The notes beneath the pieces were generated by a model. That model was not told the origin of the DNA. It made no database searches and saw nothing but the letters and a program-made list of their open reading frames with translations. Positions 9,910 to 17,698 of a DNA stretch of 64,000 nt are shown here, in pieces. Source of the stretch: Solitalea koreensis (GTDB lineage Bacteria > Bacteroidota > Bacteroidia > Sphingobacteriales > Sphingobacteriaceae); assembly GCF_900182575.1 (NCBI RefSeq), contig NZ_FXSZ01000001.1:434001-498000 (forward strand). The letters are read 5' to 3'. Each line of letters starts with the position of its first letter. The first letter of the stretch is position 1. A program made the translations under genes and the position numbers.

Positions 9910-10698
9910 TTATGACTTAGGAACATTCATTGCTGATAACATATTACCATACACAGAATTAAGCGAAGTAAGATTTTTAGCCAATTTAGCAACCTCATCT
10001 CTGTATACTTGTGAGTAACTTAATGTTTCACCGAAACCTTGCATAGTTTCATTGATATTGGCATAATATTTACTCATTGACTTCAAGTGGTTATTGGTTT
10101 CCTGAAGTTCCATTTCGTATACAGCATTTAAAGCTGAAAGGTTTTTAACCATGTTACTAACCTGTTCATTATAATTTTTAGTATCAATAGTTGCACCAGC
10201 CATTTCCGACAACGAGCTTGACGCTTTTTGATATGAAATAATTAACTGATTAACCGTATCGTTTCCACGTTTAAGACTTTCAGAAAGCGTATTGGTATCG
10301 ATAGAAACGTTAGCTACATTAGATATTGCTGTGACTTTATCGCCAAAAGTGCGTAAACCATTACCTAAGTTTTGAACTAATTCTGGAGTAACATTTGCTT
10401 CTTGCAACATCCGGTCTAAGGCATTGGAGTTTCCTGCACCTCCTGAGCGCACTGAAATTCCGGCAACAGCTGGTTCATTTTCAGGTAATAATTCAGGATA
10501 TGCGCGAGACCAATCTATTTCGTCATATTGTGGTTGAAATGCCATTGCAATAAAGATAATCGCTTCGCAGGTCATACCCACCATCAGCATTTCTTTAGCT
10601 CCTGGCCAGTGAAGAATTTTAAATAAAGCTCCCATAATTACAGGTGCTGCAAATAAGGATGCGAAGAAATTGAGGTTAAATTTTACTTTACCTTTCAT
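9910..10698 (-). CDS. gldL: Gliding motility / T9SS motor protein GldL
   Basis: 262 residues. Two N-terminal transmembrane helices (about 8-28 and 34-54), with FKILHWPGAKEMLMVGM between and GldL-typical FQPQYDEIDWSRAYPEL following. The second helix holds a Glu (in CEAIIFIAMAF) at the position proposed to carry protons in GldLM motors. The cytoplasmic remainder is helical with repeated ALNAVYEMELQ / SLNSVYGNML segments. It forms the inner-membrane pentamer around two GldM helices. It lies 40 bp after gldK and 50 bp before gldM. Confidence 0.95.
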   Translation of the reverse strand: MKGKVKFNLNFFASLFAAPVIMGALFKILHWPGAKEMLMVGMTCEAIIFIAMAFQPQYDEIDWSRAYPELLPENEPAVAGISVRSGGAGNSNALDRMLQEANVTPELVQNLGNGLRTFGDKVTAISNVANVSIDTNTLSESLKRGNDTVNQLIISYQKASSSLSEMAGATIDTKNYNEQVSNMVKNLSALNAVYEMELQETNNHLKSMSKYYANINETMQGFGETLSYSQVYRDEVAKLAKNLTSLNSVYGNMLSAMNVPKS

Positions 10699-10738
10699 AA
10701 CAATAGTTTAAATGTGTTTGATTTGGTTGTTTAATTAT

Positions 10739-12025
10739 TTATTTGGTAATAGGTTTCCCCATGTATGATACGATACAACGGAAACCGATATACGACTTGG
10801 CTGTATCTTGGTACTCATATGAGCGAATACCGTTTTGCAAAAAGAATCCGATATCTTTCCATGAGCCACCGCGAACCACTTTACGTTTTTGAGATAGAGA
10901 TGCATTATCACTCTCTTGGGTAGTATAGGTAGGATTCATATCATGAACAAAAGTATATGACGATTCATCGTAAGTTGAACTAGTCCACTCAGCAACGTTA
11001 CCGGCCATATTATACAAGCCATAATCATTAGGGAAATACGACTTAACGTTAACCGTATAGAAACCGCCGTCATCAGCGTAGTTACCCCGGCCTGGTTTAA
11101 AGTTAGCTAATAAACAGCCTTTACTATTGCGAATATATGGCCCTCCCCAAGGATAATCTGTTCCAATCCGGCCTCCACGAGCAGCATACTCAAACTGTGC
11201 TTCGGTTGGTAAACTTACACTACCGCGACGAGGCTTTTTACTCTTATCCTTATAACTATTATTGAACTCTGTTCTCCAAGCAGCAAAGGCATTGGCTTGT
11301 TTCCAAGTAACACCTACAACAGGATAATTATCAAAAGCAGGGTGAGAAAAATACTGTTCAACCATTGGCTCATTTTGTGCATAACTAAAATCTGCCAACC
11401 AAACTAAAGTATCAGGATAAATTTGAACCTTTTCTCGTTTGATAAAAGACGTACGTGCTTTTGTACGATTTTGTTTAAGTGCTGCTGCACGAAAATCAAA
11501 CCATGTATATTGGTATACAAACTTGGTTACGTCAAATTCCTTTTTACCATAAATCTGATCATCCCCCTGGTAATACATACCATTTAGATTATCAGATCCT
11601 GAATCACCCCCTACTGACTTTTTACCTTTTTTTGTACCATATACCAAGGGCTTTTTAGGATTGATAAATTCAGTACCGTCATCCCCTTTAATAATGTAAT
11701 CGCCTCCCATCATTTTGGCAGCGATTGAATCACGTACCCAATAAACGAACTGACGATACTCATTGTTGGTAATCTCAGTCTCGTCCATATAAAAGGGAGC
11801 GATGGTAACCTGACGGTTTTGAGCAGTCTGAGAAGAAGTGATATCCTGATCAGATTGCCCCATGATAAATGTTCCTGCAGGAATATAAACCATGCCGTAT
11901 GGCACATCTGTTTTGTAGGGTTTTCTACCCTGTATACCTACTAATTCTCCTCTTGCTCCGGAAGAACCGCATCCACTTACACTAAGCAGTAGTGCTGAGG
12001 AACATAGAAGCCACAAGTATTTCAT
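10739..12025 (-). CDS. gldK: Gliding motility / T9SS lipoprotein GldK
   Basis: 428 residues. Lipoprotein signal MKYLWLLCSSALLLSVSGC (Cys19) is followed by a formylglycine-generating-enzyme/SUMF1-like fold (about 45-420): VYIPAGTFIMGQSD, MDETEITNNEYRQFV, PVVGVTWKQANAFAAWR, SLPTEAQFEYAARGG, YNMAGNVAEWTSS, RVVRGGSWKD. GldK uses this fold structurally and is an outer-membrane-anchored ring subunit binding GldN. It is first in the gldKLMN operon. The 245-bp upstream region carries three hairpins, the first two ending hemD transcription, so gldK probably has its own promoter, although no clear TAnnTTTG box was found. Confidence 0.94.
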   Translation of the reverse strand: MKYLWLLCSSALLLSVSGCGSSGARGELVGIQGRKPYKTDVPYGMVYIPAGTFIMGQSDQDITSSQTAQNRQVTIAPFYMDETEITNNEYRQFVYWVRDSIAAKMMGGDYIIKGDDGTEFINPKKPLVYGTKKGKKSVGGDSGSDNLNGMYYQGDDQIYGKKEFDVTKFVYQYTWFDFRAAALKQNRTKARTSFIKREKVQIYPDTLVWLADFSYAQNEPMVEQYFSHPAFDNYPVVGVTWKQANAFAAWRTEFNNSYKDKSKKPRRGSVSLPTEAQFEYAARGGRIGTDYPWGGPYIRNSKGCLLANFKPGRGNYADDGGFYTVNVKSYFPNDYGLYNMAGNVAEWTSSTYDESSYTFVHDMNPTYTTQESDNASLSQKRKVVRGGSWKDIGFFLQNGIRSYEYQDTAKSYIGFRCIVSYMGKPITK

Positions 12026-12065
12026 AAATCAAAAAGTAAAGGTTTGGCGAATATTTTTAAATTTT

Positions 12066-12093
12066 AGGTATTAAAAAACAAGTTTTAATACCT
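12066..12093 (-). promoter_or_regulatory. Hairpin in the gldK leader
   Basis: Inverted repeat AGGTATTAAAA / TTTTAATACCT (11 bp, 6-nt loop) located 41 bp upstream of the gldK start. It could be a leader-RNA structure or an operator; the sequence alone does not decide. Confidence 0.35.
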
Positions 12094-12144
12094 TTTAAAC
12101 GATTTGTAATATTTAATTGTTACACAACATACAAAAATAATGAC

Positions 12145-12197
12145 AAAAAAAAAACGTTAATACGCATCTCTAAAGAATTAGCACCGTATTAACGTTT
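12145..12197 (-). terminator. Rho-independent terminator downstream of hemD
   Basis: On the minus strand a 13-bp stem AAACGTTAATACG / CGTATTAACGTTT with a 20-nt loop is followed by a run of T residues (A run at 12145-12151 on the plus strand). It would end the DUF4271-hemD transcript before gldK. Confidence 0.75.
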
Positions 12198-12203
12198 AAT
12201 TAA

Positions 12204-12255
12204 ATGTCATTTGTAAATAAATATGTGGTGAAACATATTTATTTACAAATGACAT
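12204..12255 (-). repeat. Perfect 23-bp inverted repeat downstream of hemD
   Basis: The arms at 12204-12226 and 12233-12255 are perfectly complementary (ATGTCATTTGTAAATAAATATGT) with a 6-nt loop, starting 16 bp after the hemD stop. It immediately precedes the T-tailed terminator in the direction of hemD transcription. It may stabilise the mRNA 3' end or be part of a tandem terminator. Confidence 0.7.
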
Positions 12256-12270
12256 ACCTTTTATTAAAAA

Positions 12271-13029
12271 TTACTTATTAGTTGCCTTAATATACTCTTC
12301 AATAGCCATTGTCATAGATGGAGATTGTGGTGTAGGGGCCTGAACATCCAGTTTTAAGCCGGCATCAAGTACGGCTTTATGGGTTGTAGACCCAAACGCT
12401 GCGATGCGCGTATTATCTTGTGTAAAGTCAGGAAAATTAAGAAAAAGAGATTTTATTCCTGAAGGACTGAAAAAAGCAATCATATCATACTTAACTTCCG
12501 CTAAATCAGACAAGTCACTGCATACAGTTCTATACATAATTGCCTCGCTTATATTATAGCCAGCTTCACGCATTTTATCTGGCACAACCTCTTTGCTCAC
12601 ATCTGAGCATGGAAATAAAAACTTCTCTCCCGGATGTTTTTTGAAAATTTCCATTAAATCAGCAGTGGTTTGTTTTCCAAAGAAAATTTTACGTTTTCGA
12701 TATTGAATATATTTCTGCAAATACAAAGCAGTTGATTCAGTATTACAGAAATATTTCATTTCTGCAGGCACCTCATAGCGCATTTCTTCACATAACCTGA
12801 AATACTGATCAATACCATGACGGCTTGTAAAAATTACTGCAGTAAAATCTGGTAAATTAATTTTCCCCTTTCTGAACTCCTTAGCCGGCACTCCTTCAAC
12901 ATGAATGAATGGCCTAAAATCTAATTTTAAACTATACTTTTTTGCAAGTTCAGTATACGGGTTCTTTTCGGTTTCTGGTTTAGGTTGAGTAACTAAAATA
13001 CTTTTAACCTTTAATTTTGTCTCTGCCAT
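12271..13029 (-). CDS. hemD: Uroporphyrinogen-III synthase
   Basis: 252 residues with the two-lobed HemD pattern: VKSILVTQP at the start, FTAVIFTSRHGIDQYF (about 64-80) in the first lobe, and FLFPCSDVSKEVVPDKMREAG, VYDMIAFFSPSGIKSLF-type and RIAAFGSTTHKAVLDAGL in the second. The enzyme closes hydroxymethylbilane to uroporphyrinogen III with inversion of ring D in tetrapyrrole synthesis. HemD is poorly conserved in general, but this set of motifs and the neighbouring DUF4271 gene are the usual arrangement in Bacteroidota. An AG-rich stretch (AAGGAGGGG) about 14 nt before the ATG is unusual in a phylum where Shine-Dalgarno sites are rarely used. It probably shares a transcript with the DUF4271 gene 30 bp upstream. 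Confidence 0.9.
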   Translation of the reverse strand: MAETKLKVKSILVTQPKPETEKNPYTELAKKYSLKLDFRPFIHVEGVPAKEFRKGKINLPDFTAVIFTSRHGIDQYFRLCEEMRYEVPAEMKYFCNTESTALYLQKYIQYRKRKIFFGKQTTADLMEIFKKHPGEKFLFPCSDVSKEVVPDKMREAGYNISEAIMYRTVCSDLSDLAEVKYDMIAFFSPSGIKSLFLNFPDFTQDNTRIAAFGSTTHKAVLDAGLKLDVQAPTPQSPSMTMAIEEYIKATNK

Positions 13030-13059
13030 TTTTTAAAAATCCCCTCCTTCTGCTTTTAT

Positions 13060-14019
13060 TTAATTCAAAAGTACTTTATATAGTATTATTAATGGACAAA
13101 TTTCAAAGGCGCAAAGATACACAATAAAATAAAATTTTGGAAATTGAAAATTAGACGAAATGTAAAGTATGCCTCTAAGGTATTGATAAACTAAACTTAA
13201 GACTAACAAAACAACAAACACTATTAATAATTGAGAAGAAATACTCTTCGGACCAAGAGTATAAAAAATCAACAATGGAAATATTATCAATGAAAATGCA
13301 CAAAACGTTATGTAAACAATAGAAATATAATTATTAACCAAACTTTTTACAGAGAACAAAGCCCCGGCAAGTCGCAATAAAATAGTTTTGACACCAAAAA
13401 AAACCATCACACATCCCGCTAATGCAACGTAGGCTGCCCAGCCGTCAAAATGAAATAGTTCGTCGATTCCGAATAATAGTTTTAGCAAATAAGCATAGGT
13501 TAAGCTTATAAACAAGGCAATAAAAAGAAACGACTCCGAGTTCAGAACGTTATTGTCACGAATTACTAAATTTAATATCCTATTATTAATAAATCCCTGT
13601 AGGATAGCGTAGATATCTTTTGCAAAAAAATAACTAATCAAAACAAACAAGCATAAAACAGACAGCAAAGCAAACACATTCCATTGCTGATAAAACTTAC
13701 GCTCTGCTCCTGTTTGATATTTTTCATTTTTGGATTCAATTGCCGTTTTTCGTTTTAAATGCAGGTAATCAAAAAACTTTGCGTTTACGACCTGCATTGA
13801 TGAATCTTCCTTGGCTGTTCGAATACTGTCGAGTTTAATTGGCTTCAGATAAGCATTAAACGCAGAATCAAGCTTATATTTTGGAGCATAGGCTTGATTA
13901 TAAGAGTTGGTAGAAGATGTTCTTTTTAGGGTTATATGACTCGAGTCTTGAGCAAGAGTGTTTACAGAAACGAGGATAAAAAGAAAAAAAACACGTAAAA
14001 AAATGGTTAACTGCCTCAA
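13060..14019 (-). CDS. DUF4271 family integral membrane protein
   Basis: 319 residues. N-terminal signal-like helix ending LVSVNTLAQ, a polar periplasmic stretch of about 90 residues, then six or more transmembrane helices between about 115 and 315. The pattern (AYLLKLLFGIDELFHFDGW, FSLIIFPLLIFYTLGP, QYLRGILYISSNFQFPKFYFIVYLCAFEICPLIILYKVLL) fits DUF4271, a family of unknown function regularly adjacent to hemD in Bacteroidota. The start codon is TTG at 14019: there is no in-frame ATG before the signal segment, and a good promoter lies immediately upstream. Function is unknown. Confidence 0.8.
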   Translation of the reverse strand: MRQLTIFLRVFFLFILVSVNTLAQDSSHITLKRTSSTNSYNQAYAPKYKLDSAFNAYLKPIKLDSIRTAKEDSSMQVVNAKFFDYLHLKRKTAIESKNEKYQTGAERKFYQQWNVFALLSVLCLFVLISYFFAKDIYAILQGFINNRILNLVIRDNNVLNSESFLFIALFISLTYAYLLKLLFGIDELFHFDGWAAYVALAGCVMVFFGVKTILLRLAGALFSVKSLVNNYISIVYITFCAFSLIIFPLLIFYTLGPKSISSQLLIVFVVLLVLSLVYQYLRGILYISSNFQFPKFYFIVYLCAFEICPLIILYKVLLN

Positions 14020-14041
14020 TTTGTGATGATCTAGTTCGATG

Positions 14042-14073
14042 CAAAAATATTGTTATTTTAAAAACTATTACAA
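14042..14073 (-). promoter_or_regulatory. Promoter of the DUF4271-hemD unit
   Basis: On the minus strand TTG (plus 14071-14073) and TATTTTTG (plus 14042-14049) match the -33/-7 elements of Bacteroidota with a 21-bp spacer. Initiation at about 14035 leaves a leader of about 16 nt before the TTG start codon. Confidence 0.6.
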
Positions 14074-14134
14074 GGCAATGAACGATTATTCTACTTTTCA
14101 GCTAATAAAGACAGAACATCCTTTTATTGTTAAC

Positions 14135-14142
14135 TAACTTTG
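14135..14142 (+). promoter_or_regulatory. -7 box of hemW promoter
   Basis: TAACTTTG matches TAnnTTTG. It lies inside a longer possible reading frame beginning at TTG 14127, so it argues that translation starts at the ATG at 14160. No clear -33 TTG at the expected distance was found. Confidence 0.5.
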
Positions 14143-14159
14143 CTGTTTATTACATTCTC

Positions 14160-15296
14160 ATGGCCGGAATATACATCCATATACCTTTCTGTAAAAAAGC
14201 TTGTCATTACTGCGATTTTCATTTTTCAACCAATTGGAAATACAAGCAGGAAATGATAAATGCTCTTATGAAAGAAATCTCATTACAAAAAGACTATTTA
14301 TCAGGAGAAACAATTGAAACTATTTATTTTGGAGGAGGAACGCCTTCGGTTTTTTCGGGAGATGAGATTAATAAAATATTGCATACCATTGAACAAACGC
14401 AAACAGTAGCTTCTAATGCGGAGATTACGCTGGAGGCCAACCCTGACGATCTTAATGCTGAAAAGATCAAACAACTTCGTCAGACTGCAATAAATCGTTT
14501 CAGTATAGGCATACAATCTTTTTTTGAAGAAGATCTTTTATGGATGAACCGTGCACATAATGCTAAGGAGGCAAAGGTCAGCATTCAGCGTGTGCAGGAT
14601 GCAGGTTTTGAAAACATCACTTGTGATCTCATTTATGGTTACCCTTTATTAAGCGACAAAAAATGGGTTAGCAATATTCAAACCTTAGTCGATTTTGGCG
14701 TTCCTCACATCTCCTCATATTCCATGACTGTTGAGCCCAGCACTGCACTCGCTTCGTTTATAAGCAAAGGCAAACAAATACCCATGAATGAAGATCAAAG
14801 TGCCGGTCAATTTGAATTATTGATTGACAAACTGAGCGAAAACGATTTTATACATTATGAAATATCCAACTTTGCGAAAGAAGGATGGATTTCAAAGCAT
14901 AACTCCAATTATTGGAAAGGCAAGAAATATCTAGGAATAGGACCGTCAGCACATTCATTTAATGGAAATAACAGACAGTGGAATATTGCTAATAACAACA
15001 TGTATTTAGATGCCATTGCACGACAAATTATCCCAGCCGAAGTGGAAGAACTCACTTTTACTCAGCGTTTGAATGAGTATACTATGACATCATTAAGAAC
15101 CATATGGGGACTTGATTTAGTTAAAGTAAGCACTGATTTTGGACGCGAATACGCTGATTCATTATTGGTTTCTTCTCAACCCTTTATTGAACGAGAATGG
15201 ATTAAAAGTAATGGAAATATTTTAACTCTAACTCAAAATGGAAAACTTTATGCCGACCACATCGCCGCTCAACTTTTTGCGGAAGAATTACATTAA
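14160..15296 (+). CDS. hemW: Radical SAM heme chaperone HemW
   Basis: 378 residues from the ATG at 14160, beginning MAGIYIHIPFCKKACHYCDF. The CxxxCxxC cluster (Cys11, 15, 18) binds the radical-SAM [4Fe-4S]. TIYFGGGTPS, EITLEANPDDL, FSIGIQSFFEEDLLWMNRAH and ITCDLIYGYP are the usual SAM-binding barrel motifs, and the C-terminal HemN_C domain includes GIGPSAHSF and LRTIWGLDL. HemW proteins resemble oxygen-independent coproporphyrinogen oxidase HemN but insert heme into target proteins; the presence of hemD nearby keeps a role in heme metabolism consistent. It is divergent from the DUF4271-hemD unit. Confidence 0.93.
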   Translation: MAGIYIHIPFCKKACHYCDFHFSTNWKYKQEMINALMKEISLQKDYLSGETIETIYFGGGTPSVFSGDEINKILHTIEQTQTVASNAEITLEANPDDLNAEKIKQLRQTAINRFSIGIQSFFEEDLLWMNRAHNAKEAKVSIQRVQDAGFENITCDLIYGYPLLSDKKWVSNIQTLVDFGVPHISSYSMTVEPSTALASFISKGKQIPMNEDQSAGQFELLIDKLSENDFIHYEISNFAKEGWISKHNSNYWKGKKYLGIGPSAHSFNGNNRQWNIANNNMYLDAIARQIIPAEVEELTFTQRLNEYTMTSLRTIWGLDLVKVSTDFGREYADSLLVSSQPFIEREWIKSNGNILTLTQNGKLYADHIAAQLFAEELH

Positions 15297-15350
15297 AACT
15301 AGCGCTTTTCACTATATTTAATTTAATATGAACGACTTACCCTTTCTCCC

Positions 15351-16232
15351 ATGGGATTTTTTTTAGAGCCAATTGAGCGCATTTCTCGCATTGACCGAAA
15401 AACATTTAAGGAAAAATATTTGATTCCTCGTAAGCCGGTAATCATTACCGACATGGTCCAAAATTGGCCTGCATATGAAAAATGGACTTTTGATTATCTA
15501 AAAAAAATCGTTGGAGATAAAGTAGTGCCCCTATATGACAACTCCAAAGCTGATCCATCGAAACCAATTAACGCAGCAGCCTCAGAAATGGCTTTTGGTG
15601 ATTATATAAATTTGATCCAATCTCAACCTTCTGAATTACGCATCTTCGCATTTGATATATTTAAACATGCTCCAAAACTGCTTGATGATTATAAGAGCCC
15701 AAGTGAATTAATGGGTGGTTTTTTGGATCGATACCCTAATATGTTTTTCGGCGGTAAGGGTTCAGTAACATTCCTACATTACGATATTGATCTTGCCCAC
15801 ATTTTTCACACACATTTCCACGGACGTAAACACATTATTTTATTTGATAATTGCTGGAAAGAACGTCTTTACTGTATTCCTTTTGCAACCTATGCGTTAG
15901 AGGATTACGATGTTCTAAACCCGGATTTTGAAAAATTTCCTGCTTTAAAAGGAATTAAAGGGTTAGAATGCTATCTTGAACATGGGGAAACATTGTTTAT
16001 GCCAACGGGCTGGTGGCATTGGATGCGATATTTAAACGGGAGTTTTTCTATTAGTTTACGTGCCTGGGATAAATCACCGGTCATTAAAGCAAAAAGCTTA
16101 TATAACCTCACCATTCAACGTAAATTCGACGATTTCATGAAAACAAACTTCAAAGAAAAATACATGAATTGGAAAGAGGAATTAGCTAAAAAAAGAGCAC
16201 TAAAAGCAGTAAAAGAAGGTTTGCCTTATTAA
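15351..16232 (+). CDS. Cupin-like (JmjC-type) 2-oxoglutarate/Fe(II) dioxygenase family protein
   Basis: 293 residues. The cupin_8 fold is recognisable from RKPVIITDMVQNWPAYEKWTFDYL, the first metal motif in FLHYDIDLAHIFHTHFHGRKHIILF (His143, Asp145) and the second in LFMPTGWWHWM (His223). An HxD...H triad of this kind binds Fe(II) in factor-inhibiting-HIF-like hydroxylases. The substrate cannot be inferred. The ATG at 15351 gives the family-typical start (EPIERISRIDRKTFKEKYL). An out-of-frame 12-codon frame overlaps the start (15328-15366). It follows hemW by 54 bp and is probably the last gene of that unit, ending at a long hairpin. Confidence 0.85.
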   Translation: MGFFLEPIERISRIDRKTFKEKYLIPRKPVIITDMVQNWPAYEKWTFDYLKKIVGDKVVPLYDNSKADPSKPINAAASEMAFGDYINLIQSQPSELRIFAFDIFKHAPKLLDDYKSPSELMGGFLDRYPNMFFGGKGSVTFLHYDIDLAHIFHTHFHGRKHIILFDNCWKERLYCIPFATYALEDYDVLNPDFEKFPALKGIKGLECYLEHGETLFMPTGWWHWMRYLNGSFSISLRAWDKSPVIKAKSLYNLTIQRKFDDFMKTNFKEKYMNWKEELAKKRALKAVKEGLPY

Positions 16233-16252
16233 TTCTCTTTTGAAGAGTTAAC

Positions 16253-16296
16253 CAAATCAAAATCGGCTGGTTAAACAACCTGCCGATTTTGATTTG
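16253..16296. terminator. Long hairpin between convergent cupin and SusD genes
   Basis: 15-bp perfect stem CAAATCAAAATCGGC / GCCGATTTTGATTTG, continued after one mismatch by GGTT/AACC around an AAAC loop. No long T run, but position and symmetry between two convergent stops favour a bidirectional terminator. Confidence 0.7.
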
Positions 16297-16320
16297 ACAG
16301 GATATCAGACAGCTGCCTAT

Positions 16321-17679
16321 TTATTGACAAGTACTAGTCACATTTTCGGCAAATGGCACTGGGAAACAGTTCCAAACATTATCACCTGGCCTATCTAAAG
16401 GCAATTCAGCTAAACGACCATAACGACGCATATCTACCCATCGATGCCCTTCTACGTACAATGAATAACGACGTTGTTTCAACATTTCGGTAATCAATGC
16501 TGTCTGAGTAACGGCTCCGGCATAAGGTAAAAGATTGTTCTTAGTTCTGATAATATTTAAAGCCACAACTGCATTCGCTAATTGATTAGTTTGAATATTT
16601 GCTTCTGCGTAAATCAAGATTAACTCTTCATTTCTAATGATTGCGATTGGATCAGTATTACTCTTATAAACAACCACATCATGAGTACCTGTAAGTCCTC
16701 CTTGTGATGCAGGTGTAGTTCTAGGTGCAATTTTTGACAAGCGCAAATCAGCGCCTTCTCCAGCTGCAATAGCATCACTTAGAAAATTAGGTTGTGCTAC
16801 TCGAATTTCACCCCCTGCATTTGGTGCGTTAAAAAATTTATTCAGCTGATCTCCTGCCAAATTGGAGAAAACATGATAAACTCCGCTTTGAAAATTACCA
16901 TTTATATCCAAAAACGACGTTGGCAGAATAGCAAGCGCCCCGGCAAAATCATTTCTATAAACGGCTACCCTGGCAGCCAAAGCCCTATTAAATTTCTTAA
17001 AATTAGCTGGTGTATTAAATCCAAGAAAACCAGGAGACAACTGAAAAGCGAAACTTGCACCTGCAGCATCCAATTGAGTACTGGCCTGATCTAACAGAGC
17101 TGCAATTGCTGCTAATGCTTGGTCATGAGGAACAATGGGGCCTAAGTTAGTCGGATCAGACACTTCAATTCTAACTCCGTTTTCATTGGTAAGATTTAAG
17201 GCCAATAACAATTGATAAGCTTTAATTGTGTTTGCAAAAGCCCTATATCCTTGCTTTTGTTCCTCTGTGGGAGAACTTGTATTATCAACGGCAGCCAGAA
17301 GCGTGTTGCAATTTTTAATAACCCGATAAGCAGCATTCCATAACCGAGTGGTATAAAATGCATTATTATCCAAAGTAGCACTACCTTGTCCCAATAAATC
17401 CTGGGTATAGCGAGGATCTGAACCTGAAAAACGATAAATATCTCTTCCTACTACCCCAACATCATCTAAATAAAAGTCAACGGCATCACGCATTCCGGCC
17501 TCACTACCCACCACAACATTATTCAACTCGACAACTGAAGCATTATTCAAAACAACATCAGTAGAGGGATGATTCGGATCGGGATTATCATCGAGCTTAC
17601 AACCATAAGGGATGACCGATAAAAAGCATACCATGACGCTTAATATCAACAATGATTTTATTTTTATATAAGTTTTCAT
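16321..17679 (-). CDS. SusD/RagB-family outer-membrane lipoprotein
   Basis: 452 residues. Lipoprotein signal with YG-C at residue 27, then the SusD-type TPR scaffold: NNVVVGSEAGMRDAVDF, RLWNAAYRVIKNCNTLLAAVD, NTIKAYQLLLALNLTNENG. The C-terminal signature is RNEELILIYAEANIQ, ALNIIRTKNNLLPY, RYSLYVEGHRWVDMRRYGRL. SusD proteins form the lid over the SusC barrel and bind the nutrient at the cell surface. It begins 20 bp after the preceding susC and ends with CQ. The substrate is unknown, since no glycoside hydrolase or other catabolic gene adjoins the pair. Confidence 0.92.
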   Translation of the reverse strand: MKTYIKIKSLLILSVMVCFLSVIPYGCKLDDNPDPNHPSTDVVLNNASVVELNNVVVGSEAGMRDAVDFYLDDVGVVGRDIYRFSGSDPRYTQDLLGQGSATLDNNAFYTTRLWNAAYRVIKNCNTLLAAVDNTSSPTEEQKQGYRAFANTIKAYQLLLALNLTNENGVRIEVSDPTNLGPIVPHDQALAAIAALLDQASTQLDAAGASFAFQLSPGFLGFNTPANFKKFNRALAARVAVYRNDFAGALAILPTSFLDINGNFQSGVYHVFSNLAGDQLNKFFNAPNAGGEIRVAQPNFLSDAIAAGEGADLRLSKIAPRTTPASQGGLTGTHDVVVYKSNTDPIAIIRNEELILIYAEANIQTNQLANAVVALNIIRTKNNLLPYAGAVTQTALITEMLKQRRYSLYVEGHRWVDMRRYGRLAELPLDRPGDNVWNCFPVPFAENVTSTCQ

Positions 17680-17698
17680 ATTAATGTCGTTTTATCTA

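Noticed and set aside
15328..15366. 12-residue frame (MNDLPFLPWDFF) overlapping the cupin start
   Set aside because: The cupin family start fits the ATG at 15351; nothing else supports a leader peptide, and no attenuator follows.
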